From the NCBI GenBank assembly GCA_937884735.1, contig CAKZYI010000108.1, forward strand, positions 1-6,904: DNA of 6,904 nucleotides. Direction: 5' to 3'. The DNA is from an uncultured Pleurocapsa sp. (GTDB lineage: Bacteria > Cyanobacteriota > Cyanobacteriia > Cyanobacteriales > Xenococcaceae). The notes under the pieces were generated by a model that was given only the letters and a program-made list of their open reading frames with translations, ran no database searches and was not told the origin of the DNA. The position numbers and the translations under genes are program-made. Shown here one piece after another: positions 1 through 5,905 of this stretch. Numbering within the stretch: position 1 is the first letter of the stretch; each line of letters begins with the position of its first letter.

Positions 1-18
1 GACTAATGCTTAAGAGAC

Positions 19-312
19 TTGCTAACCCATGAAAAGATCTCAAATGGGTTCTATAAATTACATTCTCTATTTCCTGACATCCCAGGAGAAAGACAAATAA
101 TTCTATTCAATATCGAATCGGTACAAACTTCCTGTGGTTTTGGCGTACCTGTATATGAGTTTAAGGAAGAACGGGATACCTTAATAGATTGGGCTGCTAA
201 AAAAGGGCGATGCCTTCGGCTAGCTTCGCAATCGGGTATTGAAGAATATCAGCAAGGAAACAACCAAGAAAGTATAGACGGATTATCTACTAAACTTTTT
301 GAAGTAGAATAG
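19..312 (+). pseudogene. C-terminal remnant of a PPOX-class FMN-binding (pyridoxamine 5'-phosphate oxidase-like) protein
   Basis: The frame encodes the C-terminal half of a pyridoxamine-phosphate-oxidase-like protein. The recognisable blocks are LFPDIPGERQII (about residues 17-28), SVQTSCGFGVPVYEF (about 34-48), the DWAAKKG segment and a terminal NQESIDGLSTKL. From memory of the family, complete members are about 180 residues, so roughly the first 100 are missing. An in-frame TAA lies at 4-6, all three plus frames are closed near the left edge, and no ATG occurs in the frame; the only start-like codon is TTG at 19. It is therefore most likely a 5'-truncated or frameshifted gene, not a small intact one. 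Residues 64-72 (RCLRLASQS) are foreign to the family and come from a palindromic repeat inserted without breaking the frame. Family identity is from remembered motifs. An upstream half in another frame, outside the window, cannot be excluded. Confidence 0.72.
205..236. repeat. Small palindromic cyanobacterial repeat inserted in frame in the PPOX remnant
   Basis: The segment has CGAT and ATCG near its ends, a central GCCTTCGGC hairpin and a TAGCTTCGCAATCG tail. This resembles the short dispersed repeats common in cyanobacterial spacers. In the protein it adds a nine-residue stretch between KKG and GIEEYQQ where relatives have about two residues, a net gain of about 21 nt that keeps the frame. 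The boundaries are estimated from protein homology. Confidence 0.6.
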
Positions 313-338
313 CAAAAATTTAGATCGATACAAATAGC

Positions 339-344
339 TATAAT
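339..344 (+). promoter_or_regulatory. Possible -10 box for the exported-protein gene
   Basis: A perfect TATAAT lies 39 nt before the ATG at 384, in the 71-nt spacer after the PPOX remnant. A convincing -35 hexamer at normal spacing is not visible. A 5-bp inverted repeat (GAGTT at 353-357, AACTC at 371-375) would lie in the leader. In AT-rich DNA a TATAAT match alone is weak evidence. Confidence 0.3.
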
Positions 345-383
345 AAATTATGGAGTTACGTAATTTGAGCAACTCTACAAACT

Positions 384-1040
384 ATGGCAACAAGCAGAGA
401 AAAAGGCAAATCAAAAAAAAACAGATTTGACTACTGTCGACTTAAACAGAGATTAGTCTTTTTAGGTATTATTATAGCGATCGCTTACCCTACTACCTCG
501 GTTTTGAGCAGCGAAAAAAATGAGTTAGCTATATCGACAGCAGACTATCCTGTAGTTGAATCAGCAGGCTTGGATACTAATTTAGATGTGCCTTGGTCAG
601 AACCCGTTTTAGTTAAAGATTCCTTTGAAGGAGAATTTGTTGGTATCTTTGATCGCCATTTTTTCTACAGTCGAGTCCTCGATACCAGTGCCAGACTGGA
701 AGTAGTTAGCTTGTGGAGTCCTGATACGGTTCGTTTTTTATTGGCATTGCGCGATCGCGACTGTGATTTTGGTTCGAGTTTTCATCATCAAACAATAAGC
801 AGAGATTGTCTAGTATCTAATGCTGCACTTAAGATTACCGATGTTTATCTCAAACTAGGTGAAGAAGTCTTTCGTTTAGAAAGTGGTAACAGTAGATTTG
901 CAGTAGATGAAAAGCTAGCAACGGCACTAAAAAACTCACCTAATGGCAACGTAGATATTCGTCTGATTGTGGAAAATGGCGAAACTGTAGATAGTGAAAT
1001 TGGGAAGGAAACTGTCAAAGCCTGGCAAGAAATATATTAA
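384..1040 (+). CDS. Predicted exported protein of unknown function (218 aa)
   Basis: I do not recognise the family. The start is fixed by an in-frame TGA at 366-368, making ATG 384 the first start codon; no strong ribosome-binding site is visible. The N-terminus is a long basic n-region (residues 1-23, rich in Lys/Arg), a hydrophobic core LVFLGIIIAIAYP (about 24-36) and a plausible signal-peptidase site after V-L-S at 40-42, so the product is probably periplasmic or secreted. The mature part is acidic and has no further membrane segment. It looks beta-rich, with two cysteines at 127 and 142 that could form a disulfide after export. HIP1 octamers sit in codons of the signal core (477-484) and of the RDRD stretch (751-758). 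The flanking genes are unrelated and give no functional clue. Coding status is supported by length, signal peptide and protein-like composition. Confidence 0.8.
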   Translation: MATSREKGKSKKNRFDYCRLKQRLVFLGIIIAIAYPTTSVLSSEKNELAISTADYPVVESAGLDTNLDVPWSEPVLVKDSFEGEFVGIFDRHFFYSRVLDTSARLEVVSLWSPDTVRFLLALRDRDCDFGSSFHHQTISRDCLVSNAALKITDVYLKLGEEVFRLESGNSRFAVDEKLATALKNSPNGNVDIRLIVENGETVDSEIGKETVKAWQEIY

Positions 1041-1164
1041 ATATTGCTTGAGTAACTAATTTTTAGCATACTGCGATCGCCTTAATAGATTAACAGCTTT
1101 TACGTGACAATGCGATCGCGATTAATTAAATTGATTCAGTTGCGGTAATTTAGAGCCGATTACA

Positions 1165-1225
1165 CCAACTAAGAACAGGGCGTAGCGAAGCACAGATTTT
1201 AGATAACAATATCCTACTTAGTTGG
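1165..1225. repeat. Inverted repeat, 9-bp arms 52 bp apart
   Basis: CCAACTAAG at 1165-1173 is the exact reverse complement of CTTAGTTGG at 1217-1225. Between them is a GGGCGTAGCGAAGC string (1178-1191) typical of cyanobacterial spacer repeats. It may be a small non-autonomous repeat; no duplicated target site is evident. Confidence 0.4.
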
Positions 1226-1404
1226 GTTGTCACTACCATATTTTGCTTTGGTTTCTCGCTCTAAATATTTTTGGGGAGAAGAGAATTTATTATATTGTAG
1301 CGTTGAGGTTGAGTCAGAGATTACTCCGTCTTCTCAAGGCGAAGCCTGCTCTGACCGTTGGTCAAAGCGATCGCAATCAAGGCTATTATTTTGATTTTTG
1401 GCAT
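1214..1404 (-). pseudogene. Possible frameshifted small exported-peptide gene
   Basis: On the minus strand an ATG at 1404 opens a 27-codon frame to a TAA at 1321-1323. It begins MPKIKIIALIAIALTNGQ, a short basic start followed by a hydrophobic run like a signal peptide. A second minus frame, open from just after a TGA at 1334-1336 to a TAG at 1214-1216, reads protein-like residues such as FSSPQKYLERETKAKYG. The two frames meet in a palindromic HIP1 repeat at 1335-1374, which could have been inserted and shifted the frame. The joined product would be about 55-65 residues. No homolog is recognised, and both frames are short enough to occur by chance in AT-rich DNA, so this is a hypothesis. Confidence 0.3.
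1335..1374. repeat. Palindromic HIP1-containing cyanobacterial repeat
   Basis: The segment contains GGCGAAGCC, then a perfect hairpin TGACC-GTT-GGTCA (1352-1364), ending in GCGATCGC (1367-1374). This arrangement matches a short dispersed repeat type I know from cyanobacterial spacers. Its exact ends are uncertain. Confidence 0.5.
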
Positions 1405-1485
1405 TGTACAGTGGCGGAATAATATTTTAATTAACTACTTTGTTTCCCTCAGTCAGTCGAAATCATCTCATGTTTGTGCAACACC

Positions 1486-1514
1486 AGATTTTTTAATCTG
1501 ATACTCTAAATTAA
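1486..1514 (+). promoter_or_regulatory. 29-bp hairpin element, copy 1, upstream of the acetyltransferase gene
   Basis: The element starts with the hairpin AGATT-TTTT-AATCT (1486-1499) and continues into GATACTCTAAATTAA. It is identical at 27 of 29 positions to 3127-3155. Its end lies 36 nt before the ATG at 1551; the other copy ends 35 nt before its gene. The GATACT part could act as a -10-like box, but this is inference; it may equally be a dispersed repeat. Confidence 0.5.
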
Positions 1515-1550
1515 AACCATAGAAAGTAAATTTAGCTAGAGATTGGCGAG

Positions 1551-1886
1551 ATGTCAGTGAACTTTAAACAACAAGATATTGATGCTAAAGGTATTCGCAT
1601 TGCGATTTCAGACAATGGTTTAGAAATCGGACGAGCATACATCTATCTGATGCAAAACGATCTTCACGATCGCCCGTTTGGTTTAATGGAAGATGTTTAT
1701 GTAGACGAATCATATCGAGGTCAGGGTATGGGTTCAAAATTAGTGGCAAAAGTAATTGAGGTAGCAAAAGAATCAAATTGTTATAAACTGATAGCCACTA
1801 GTCGCACTTCTAGACCGAAAGTTCATCAACTCTATCAAAGATTAGGTTTTGCTCAACATGGAGTAGAGTTCCGCATGGATTTGTAA
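1551..1886 (+). CDS. GNAT-family N-acetyltransferase
   Basis: A small (111 aa) GCN5-related acetyltransferase, a fold that moves the acetyl group of acetyl-CoA to an amine; the substrate cannot be told from sequence. The diagnostic stretch is MEDVYVDESYRGQGMGSKLV. It gives the beta4 strand and then the motif A pyrophosphate-binding loop RGQGMG at residues 56-61. A helix follows (about 62-75), and then the motif B region with HQLYQRLGF (about 92-100). The protein is shorter than the usual 140-170 residues: the N-terminal beta strands are compact, but the core is complete and the end (FRMDL) looks natural. The ATG has a weak purine-rich GGCGAG directly before it and no better alternative start. 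It is likely cytoplasmic and transcribed alone, since the next gene is 134 nt away. Its upstream region carries copy 1 of the 29-bp element. Confidence 0.88.
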   Translation: MSVNFKQQDIDAKGIRIAISDNGLEIGRAYIYLMQNDLHDRPFGLMEDVYVDESYRGQGMGSKLVAKVIEVAKESNCYKLIATSRTSRPKVHQLYQRLGFAQHGVEFRMDL

Positions 1887-1959
1887 TCTAACAAAAATTC
1901 AAAGCTAAACTAAGCATTTGCACAAGTTATTAGAAATCAATGTGGAATCATAATAGTCA

Positions 1960-1972
1960 TGGGAGCATCCCA
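1960..1972. repeat. Short perfect palindrome in the leader of the kinase gene
   Basis: TGGGA-GCA-TCCCA is a 5-bp stem with a 3-nt loop, about 50 nt upstream of the ATG at 2021. It could be an operator half-site pair, a leader hairpin or part of a dispersed repeat; the sequence alone does not decide. Confidence 0.35.
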
Positions 1973-2004
1973 ATTTTGGAGTAAGTGAAAATACTTATAT
2001 CGAG

Positions 2005-2024
2005 ATGATTTTATGAAAAAATGA
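2005..2024 (+). promoter_or_regulatory. Two overlapping mini-ORFs leading into the kinase gene
   Basis: ATG at 2005 opens M-I-L-stop (TGA 2014-2016). ATG at 2013 overlaps that stop as ATGA and opens M-K-K-stop (TGA 2022-2024). The kinase ATG at 2021 overlaps that stop as ATGA again. Three starts are thus chained by two 4-nt overlaps, an arrangement that would allow reinitiation or translational coupling. No strong Shine-Dalgarno sequence precedes any of the three, and AT-rich leaders can produce such chains by chance. Confidence 0.35.
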
Positions 2025-2956
2025 ATTTATTAACCGCAATTTCTCAACAATACAAACTTAATCTTGAAAGTTGGGAACTTCTGCAAGAAACAGACGATTT
2101 GGTGTACAAAATTATTGACAATTGCCAACAGCATTACACTGTTAAAATACACCGTGAGAAATTAAGCAGGACAAATGATAAACTCTTAGACCTATGTAAT
2201 TGGCTTTATTTCTTGTCAGGGACTGTTACCTTTAATTTTCCTCTTCCTCTGCGTAATGTTAATGACAGTTTCCAGTCCCAGATAGAGGATGAGAGTGGAA
2301 TTATCTACGATTTTGTGGTTTATCGATGGGTGAATGGAGAACCTATTAGCAAACACATGAACCAACAGAATAACCAGAAAATCGGCGCATTAATGGCTCA
2401 ATTACACAATGCTTCATCCCAATATGATAGAAATGCTACGACACTCGCTCGATACGATGAAAGATGGCTTCGCGACTGCTCAAGTATTATCTTGAATGGA
2501 GCAAAAACTGTAGGTTACACCAAGCAACAACTTAACAAGGTAAAACATGGACTCGCAGAGATAGAAAAATATTTAATTGGCATCGGTTACGAAACGATAA
2601 ACTTTGGTATTATTCACTCTGATTTACATTTCAACAACATTTTGATTGATTCAGCAGGAAACTTAGCCATTATAGACTTCGATGAAGCAGGTTTTGGTCA
2701 TTATTGGTTAGACATAGCTGTAACGTTTGACGAGTTTTATGATTACGATAAAGCCGACACTATGATTGAGCAATTTATCGATGGTTACAAAACTGTGCGG
2801 AACATAAAATTTGATTCAAAAACAATTGTCATGTTTCGCGGGCTATCCGCAACATTCTACGCTTCTTGGGTATTTTCTCCTAAAAATAACTGGGTAACAG
2901 CCACTAAACTAGATTATGGTAAAGATGCTCTGGAACGGATTCAAAGTATCATTTGA
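2021..2956 (+). CDS. APH/ChoK-family small-molecule kinase (aminoglycoside phosphotransferase-like)
   Basis: A kinase-fold protein of the APH/choline kinase/homoserine kinase II group, expected to move the ATP gamma-phosphate to a hydroxyl of a small molecule. A likely ATP-anchoring lysine is K42 in YTVKIHR. The hinge region is around YDFVVYRWVNGEP, and an LMAQLH helix follows. The catalytic loop is HSDLHFNN (H199, D201, N206; pattern HxDxxxxN). The metal-binding segment is IIDFDEAGFGHYWLDIA (D219, D221). At 311 aa it is full length for the group. Family names often say aminoglycoside phosphotransferase, but nothing here indicates a resistance role, and the real acceptor is unknown. The start at 2021 overlaps a mini-ORF stop (ATGA) and is closest to the family's N-terminus. 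No partner gene is adjacent and no terminator hairpin is obvious after the stop. Confidence 0.87.
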   Translation: MNLLTAISQQYKLNLESWELLQETDDLVYKIIDNCQQHYTVKIHREKLSRTNDKLLDLCNWLYFLSGTVTFNFPLPLRNVNDSFQSQIEDESGIIYDFVVYRWVNGEPISKHMNQQNNQKIGALMAQLHNASSQYDRNATTLARYDERWLRDCSSIILNGAKTVGYTKQQLNKVKHGLAEIEKYLIGIGYETINFGIIHSDLHFNNILIDSAGNLAIIDFDEAGFGHYWLDIAVTFDEFYDYDKADTMIEQFIDGYKTVRNIKFDSKTIVMFRGLSATFYASWVFSPKNNWVTATKLDYGKDALERIQSII

Positions 2957-3126
2957 GAGAGACTGTCAATATGAATAACGCTTTTTTGTTGACTAAGCAG
3001 AAATATCTCATGCAATATCTCTATTAAGATAAGCGCATCAAAGTTTTGGTATTTAAGATACATTGCTGTTATTCCACTACGCACCAACAATTTTAATTCG
3101 CGAACCACAAAACAAAGTTAATATTT

Positions 3127-3155
3127 AGATTTTTTAATCTGATATTTTAAATTAA
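3127..3155 (+). promoter_or_regulatory. 29-bp hairpin element, copy 2, upstream of the Uma2 gene
   Basis: This copy has the same AGATT-TTTT-AATCT hairpin (3127-3140) followed by GATATTTTAAATTAA. It differs from copy 1 (1486-1514) only by T for C at two positions. It ends 35 nt before the ATG at 3191. The shared position relative to two unrelated genes is the reason to treat it as possibly regulatory. Confidence 0.5.
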
Positions 3156-3190
3156 TCAAGAATAGAAGTAACTATATCCCCTAAGTAAAA

Positions 3191-3790
3191 ATGTTAAGTA
3201 TTGGAACACAGAAAAGCGATCGCATTACCACAATTACTAATACGACTTGGGCTGAATACATTAGTTTAGATTTGCCGAGTAAACGAGTCTCATTTCGCAA
3301 TGAAGTAATTACGATCTTGTCCCCAGGACGTAACCATGAATTAATTGGTGATTATATTAGATTGATTATTTTGGCGTATTGTCGTAATTTTAATATTCCT
3401 GCTTTCACCTTTAATCAGACTACCCTCAAAGAAGAAGGAAAAGAAGGGAAAGAACCTGATGTGGCTTACTGTTTTGGGATAGATAAAGACAAGCCAGACC
3501 TAGAAGTAGAGATAAATCTAACATCAGAAGGACTCGTCGTCTGGGGTCTCCCCAGCCGCTCGTGTAGTCCGTGAAGTATTGACGATTCAACTAAATATCA
3601 GTACTTAAAAATTGCCGAAGTTTGGCTGTGGGAGAACAATAAAATTAGATTTTTTGTTTGTCGCGAGTCAGAATATTTGGAATTAAATGTGAGTAGCTAT
3701 TTGCCTAACTTAAACAGCGATCGCATTACAAATATTGTAAATAGTTGTTTTGGCAAAAGCGTTTTAGAAGTAGAAAAATATTTTTCTTAA
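3191..3790 (+). pseudogene. Uma2/DUF820-family PD-(D/E)XK nuclease-like gene, interrupted by a palindromic insert
   Basis: Two parts in the same frame together make a Uma2 (DUF820) protein of usual length, about 185-195 residues. The first part is 127 aa and holds the EPDVAY segment and PDLEVEINLTS, which supply acidic positions of the nuclease-like core. The second, after TGA 3572-3574, reads SIDDSTKYQYLKIAEVWLWENN and ends at TAA 3788-3790; this is the family's conserved KYxxLxIxEVWxW region. Between them lies a GC-rich hairpin element whose reading (GLVVWGLPSRSCSP-stop) has no place in the family. The frame is kept, but the insert brings in the stop. The expected product is a truncated protein lacking the C-terminal core, so the gene is probably inactive. 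Members of this family are numerous in cyanobacteria and mostly uncharacterised. The stop is 24 nt before moaB. Confidence 0.85.
3530..3570. repeat. Palindromic element inserted in the Uma2 gene
   Basis: The core is a perfect hairpin CTGGGG-TCT-CCCCAG (3541-3555), within outer arms GGACT (3530-3534) and AGTCC (3566-3570). It is much richer in G+C than its surroundings. GAAG occurs on both sides (3527-3530, 3573-3576), but removing that unit (46 nt) would not restore the frame. Removal of about 42 nt would. Size and structure suggest a non-autonomous, MITE-like or small dispersed repeat. Confidence 0.65.
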
Positions 3791-3814
3791 AGCTTAATTA
3801 AATAAGAACTAATA

Positions 3815-4333
3815 ATGAACCAAAGCGAATCTTTACTACCTTTAAAAATTGCCGTGTTAACAGTTTCCGACACGCGAACTGAAGCTGATGATAAATCGGG
3901 CAAAATATTGGTGGACAATTTAACCACAACAGGACATTCTTTAGCAGATAAAACCATTGTTCCCGATAGCATTTACCAAATTCGTGCTGTAATATCAAAA
4001 TGGATTGCAGATGAATCTGTACAAGTGATTATAACCACTGGTGGTACGGGAGTTACAGGACGAGATGGCACTCCAGAAGCCATTAAACCACTCCTAGATA
4101 AGGAAATCGCAGGTTTTGGCGAGATATTTCGGATGATTTCCTACCAAGAGATTAAAACCTCTACCATTCAGTCTCGGACTTTGGCTGGGGTGGCTAACGG
4201 TACTTATATCTTTTGTTTACCTGGTTCTAGCGGTGCTTGTCAAACAGGATGGAGCATTATCAAAGACCAACTCGATTCTCGCCATCGTCCTTGTAATTTG
4301 GCGCAATTGATTCCTAGATTAACAGAGACTTAG
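3815..4333 (+). CDS. moaB: MoaB/MogA-family molybdopterin adenylyltransferase
   Basis: A 172-aa protein of the MoaB/Mog family in molybdenum cofactor synthesis. In this family the enzyme activates molybdopterin by adenylylation before molybdate insertion; some MoaB members are inactive paralogs, so activity is inferred. The N-terminal IAVLTVSDTRT (about residues 12-22) starts the Rossmann-like fold and DKSGK follows. The signature ITTGGTGVTGRDGTPEAI has TTGGTG at 74-79 and D84, and the second motif LPGSSGACQTGW is at 135-146. Length and both motifs are complete, so the gene looks intact. The protein should be cytoplasmic. It follows the broken Uma2 gene by 24 nt and precedes the AraC regulator by 14 nt, suggesting co-transcription with the regulator. 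No other cofactor gene and no Moco riboswitch-like structure is seen nearby. Confidence 0.93.
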   Translation: MNQSESLLPLKIAVLTVSDTRTEADDKSGKILVDNLTTTGHSLADKTIVPDSIYQIRAVISKWIADESVQVIITTGGTGVTGRDGTPEAIKPLLDKEIAGFGEIFRMISYQEIKTSTIQSRTLAGVANGTYIFCLPGSSGACQTGWSIIKDQLDSRHRPCNLAQLIPRLTET

Positions 4334-4347
4334 AGAAGCATAAATAT

Positions 4348-5223
4348 ATGAGCGATCGCACTATTAACCTCAACCAAACAGAAGCTTTTGCTCAAATTTT
4401 GCCTACTGCGCCGAACCTATCTAGTCATCAAGCTGGCTGGGATGGTTTTTTCTTGGCATATTATCAAGAACATCCTGGTTGTGAATCTCCGAAATCTACT
4501 TTTCAACAACACGCATTAGAAATTATCGATCCTGGTTTTACATCTTCACACGAACGTTATTTAGAAGAACAACATCTTGCCTACAGATTGAAAGGAGGAG
4601 AAACTTACTTTTGTCCAGCTAATACAAGCCACTGGACAAAGTGGGATGAACCATTAAGCTTTACAGTGATAACTTTCGAGTTAAATCTATCCGCTCGTAT
4701 ATCGCGACAAATGTATAATTGCGATCGCATCGAATTAAGACCTCAATGGCAAGTATTCGATCCAACCTTCCAGGGAATTATCCAAGCCTTAAAAGCAGAT
4801 TTGGCAGCTAATTGTCCAGCAGGTAAGCTTTATGGAGAATCATTCGGTGCATCTCTTGCAGTTCACCTAGTCAAACATTTCTCTGTTATACCTTTAACAA
4901 GTAATTATCGTTCAGAAACTTTCTCTAGCAAGAAACAGAAAGAAGTCTTAGATTTTATTGAAGCTTATCTCGAGACGGATATTTGCCTGGAAGATTTAGC
5001 CAAGATTGCAGGAATTAGTAAATATTATTTTTGTCGTTTATTCAAACAAGCGATAGGATTTCCACCTCATCAATATATTGTCAGACGGAGAATCGAACGA
5101 GCTAAGGAATTACTCAAGTATTCCGATATAACAACCGTTGAGATCGCTTTAGAATGTGGATTTGCTCATCAAAGTCATCTCAGTCGTCATTTTAAACGTA
5201 TTGTTGGTGTTTCTCCTCACTAG
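4348..5223 (+). CDS. AraC-family transcriptional regulator, C-terminus shortened by an apparent nonsense change
   Basis: A 291-aa regulator with the usual two-part layout. The N-terminal half looks like a cupin-type sensing domain (GGETYFCPANTSHWTKW, about residues 83-99). The C-terminal half is an AraC/XylS DNA-binding domain. Its first helix-turn-helix starts near 214 (LEDLAKIAGISKYYFCRLFK), followed by RRRIERAKELL. The second starts near 262 (TTVEIALECGFAHQSHLSRHFKR) and ends in GVSPH. The ligand is unknown. GAGAAG at 4333-4338, 9 nt before the ATG, is a good ribosome-binding site, and the start lies 14 nt after moaB. The protein stops at TAG 5221-5223, exactly where relatives continue with Gln-Phe-Arg. 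Reading through gives F-R-H-S and then TAG at 5236-5238, so a CAG-to-TAG change is likely. Both helix-turn-helix units are complete, so function may survive. Confidence 0.9.
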   Translation: MSDRTINLNQTEAFAQILPTAPNLSSHQAGWDGFFLAYYQEHPGCESPKSTFQQHALEIIDPGFTSSHERYLEEQHLAYRLKGGETYFCPANTSHWTKWDEPLSFTVITFELNLSARISRQMYNCDRIELRPQWQVFDPTFQGIIQALKADLAANCPAGKLYGESFGASLAVHLVKHFSVIPLTSNYRSETFSSKKQKEVLDFIEAYLETDICLEDLAKIAGISKYYFCRLFKQAIGFPPHQYIVRRRIERAKELLKYSDITTVEIALECGFAHQSHLSRHFKRIVGVSPH

Positions 5224-5335
5224 TTTCGCCATAGTTAGCAAGAATGTGTTCATCCATTGCAAGCATAGGCAAGAATTAGCTTTTGCTCATCAGTTAATTT
5301 CTTTAACAGACAATCGACTCAATGAGAAAAAAGCA

Positions 5336-5905
5336 ATGTTAGATAACCTAAATAGCAGCAAGATTGAATTAAACGGAATTCAATATTACGTTCAAGATTC
5401 TCAGCAAGGTAAAGAAACCATACTGTTAATTCACGGTTGGTCAGATGATGGTACAGTTTGGCGCAAGCAAATACCTGCCTTAATGGAGGCTGGATACAGA
5501 GTTGTTTGTCCAGATTTACCTGGTTATGGTTTGAGCGAAGCACCTTTGGAGATACAAAGGTGTCAAATAATTAATTTAGTTGAGGATTTAGCAATCTTAC
5601 TCAAGCAACTCAATCTTAATAAAGTTCATTGTATAGCCCATGATTATGGTGCAGTTTTGGGTTGGGAGCTGGCTTCTAACACCCAATTATTTAAAACTTT
5701 TACTGCAATGTCCGTGGGACATTTAGCGGAATTTTTGACCGTATCTTTTGAAACTTTACAAGTTCAATGGCTTTACTTCCTCAATATTCAAGACATTGCC
5801 CCTCAACTGTATCGTGCCAATAATGGTTACTTATTCCGTGAAGTTTTACGTTCTCATCGCGATCGCGATCGCTTGGTGGAAAAGGCTTTAAAACCAGGAG
5901 TATAA
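5336..5905 (+). pseudogene. Alpha/beta hydrolase (epoxide hydrolase/haloalkane dehalogenase-like), 3' truncated
   Basis: The N-terminal two thirds of an alpha/beta-fold hydrolase. The oxyanion motif HGW is at residues 33-35, CPDLPGYGLS follows, and the nucleophile elbow HDYGAV places an Asp nucleophile at D103. That points to the epoxide hydrolase/dehalogenase side of the superfamily, not to serine esterases. It ends after LKPGV at residue 189, whereas relatives are about 280 aa. The rest of the cap, the acid residue and the catalytic histidine are missing, so the product is unlikely to be active. A faint continuation (IARIN) is readable in another frame just past the stop, suggesting a small indel followed by loss of the remainder. 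The ATG at 5336 is chosen because homology begins there. The open frame extends upstream to 5156 only as overlap with the regulator gene. It lies on the same strand as moaB and the AraC gene. Confidence 0.8.
5859..5872. repeat. Two overlapping HIP1 octamers
   Basis: GCGATCGCGATCGC holds GCGATCGC at 5859-5866 and 5865-5872, and codes for the RDRDR part of the truncated hydrolase. HIP1 is the highly iterated palindrome of many cyanobacteria. Confidence 0.8.

Larger units (their letters stand above)
1041..1550. other. Repeat-rich spacer with no intact gene
   Basis: This 510-nt stretch between the exported-protein gene and the acetyltransferase gene holds three HIP1 octamers (1073-1080, 1112-1119, 1367-1374). 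It also holds a long-spaced 9-bp inverted repeat (1165-1225) and a hairpin repeat (1335-1374). A candidate disrupted minus-strand gene lies at 1214-1404, and the first copy of a 29-bp element at 1486-1514. No clear rho-independent terminator follows the stop at 1040. Confidence 0.7.

Noticed and set aside
1222..1422. Open plus-strand frame of 66 codons starting at TTG
   Set aside because: It runs through the HIP1 hairpin repeat, has no ribosome-binding site, and its residues look like antisense reading; the minus strand reads more like protein.
1585..1776. Minus-strand open frame of 63 codons
   Set aside because: It lies fully inside the GNAT gene, whose motifs are unambiguous.
2971..3027. 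18-codon frame beginning MNNAFLLTKQ after the kinase gene
   Set aside because: It is too short, has no ribosome-binding site and no recognisable motif.
3050..3126. Short plus frame reading HYAPTILIREPQNKVNI, possibly a gene remnant
   Set aside because: It has about 22 codons between stops with no supporting homology; it cannot be told from chance.
3527..3576. GAAG target-site duplication around the Uma2 insert
   Set aside because: The implied 46-nt unit does not restore the reading frame, and a 4-bp match is expected by chance.
3787..3998. Two minus-strand open frames over the start of moaB
   Set aside because: They are antisense to the conserved MoaB N-terminus and match nothing.
5156..5335. 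N-terminal extension of the hydrolase frame, with a hydrophobic stretch resembling a membrane anchor
   Set aside because: Its start lies within the AraC second helix-turn-helix in another frame; hydrolase homology begins only at about 5336.
5319..5543. Minus-strand open frame of 74 codons
   Set aside because: It is antisense to the hydrolase HGW and DLPGYG motifs.
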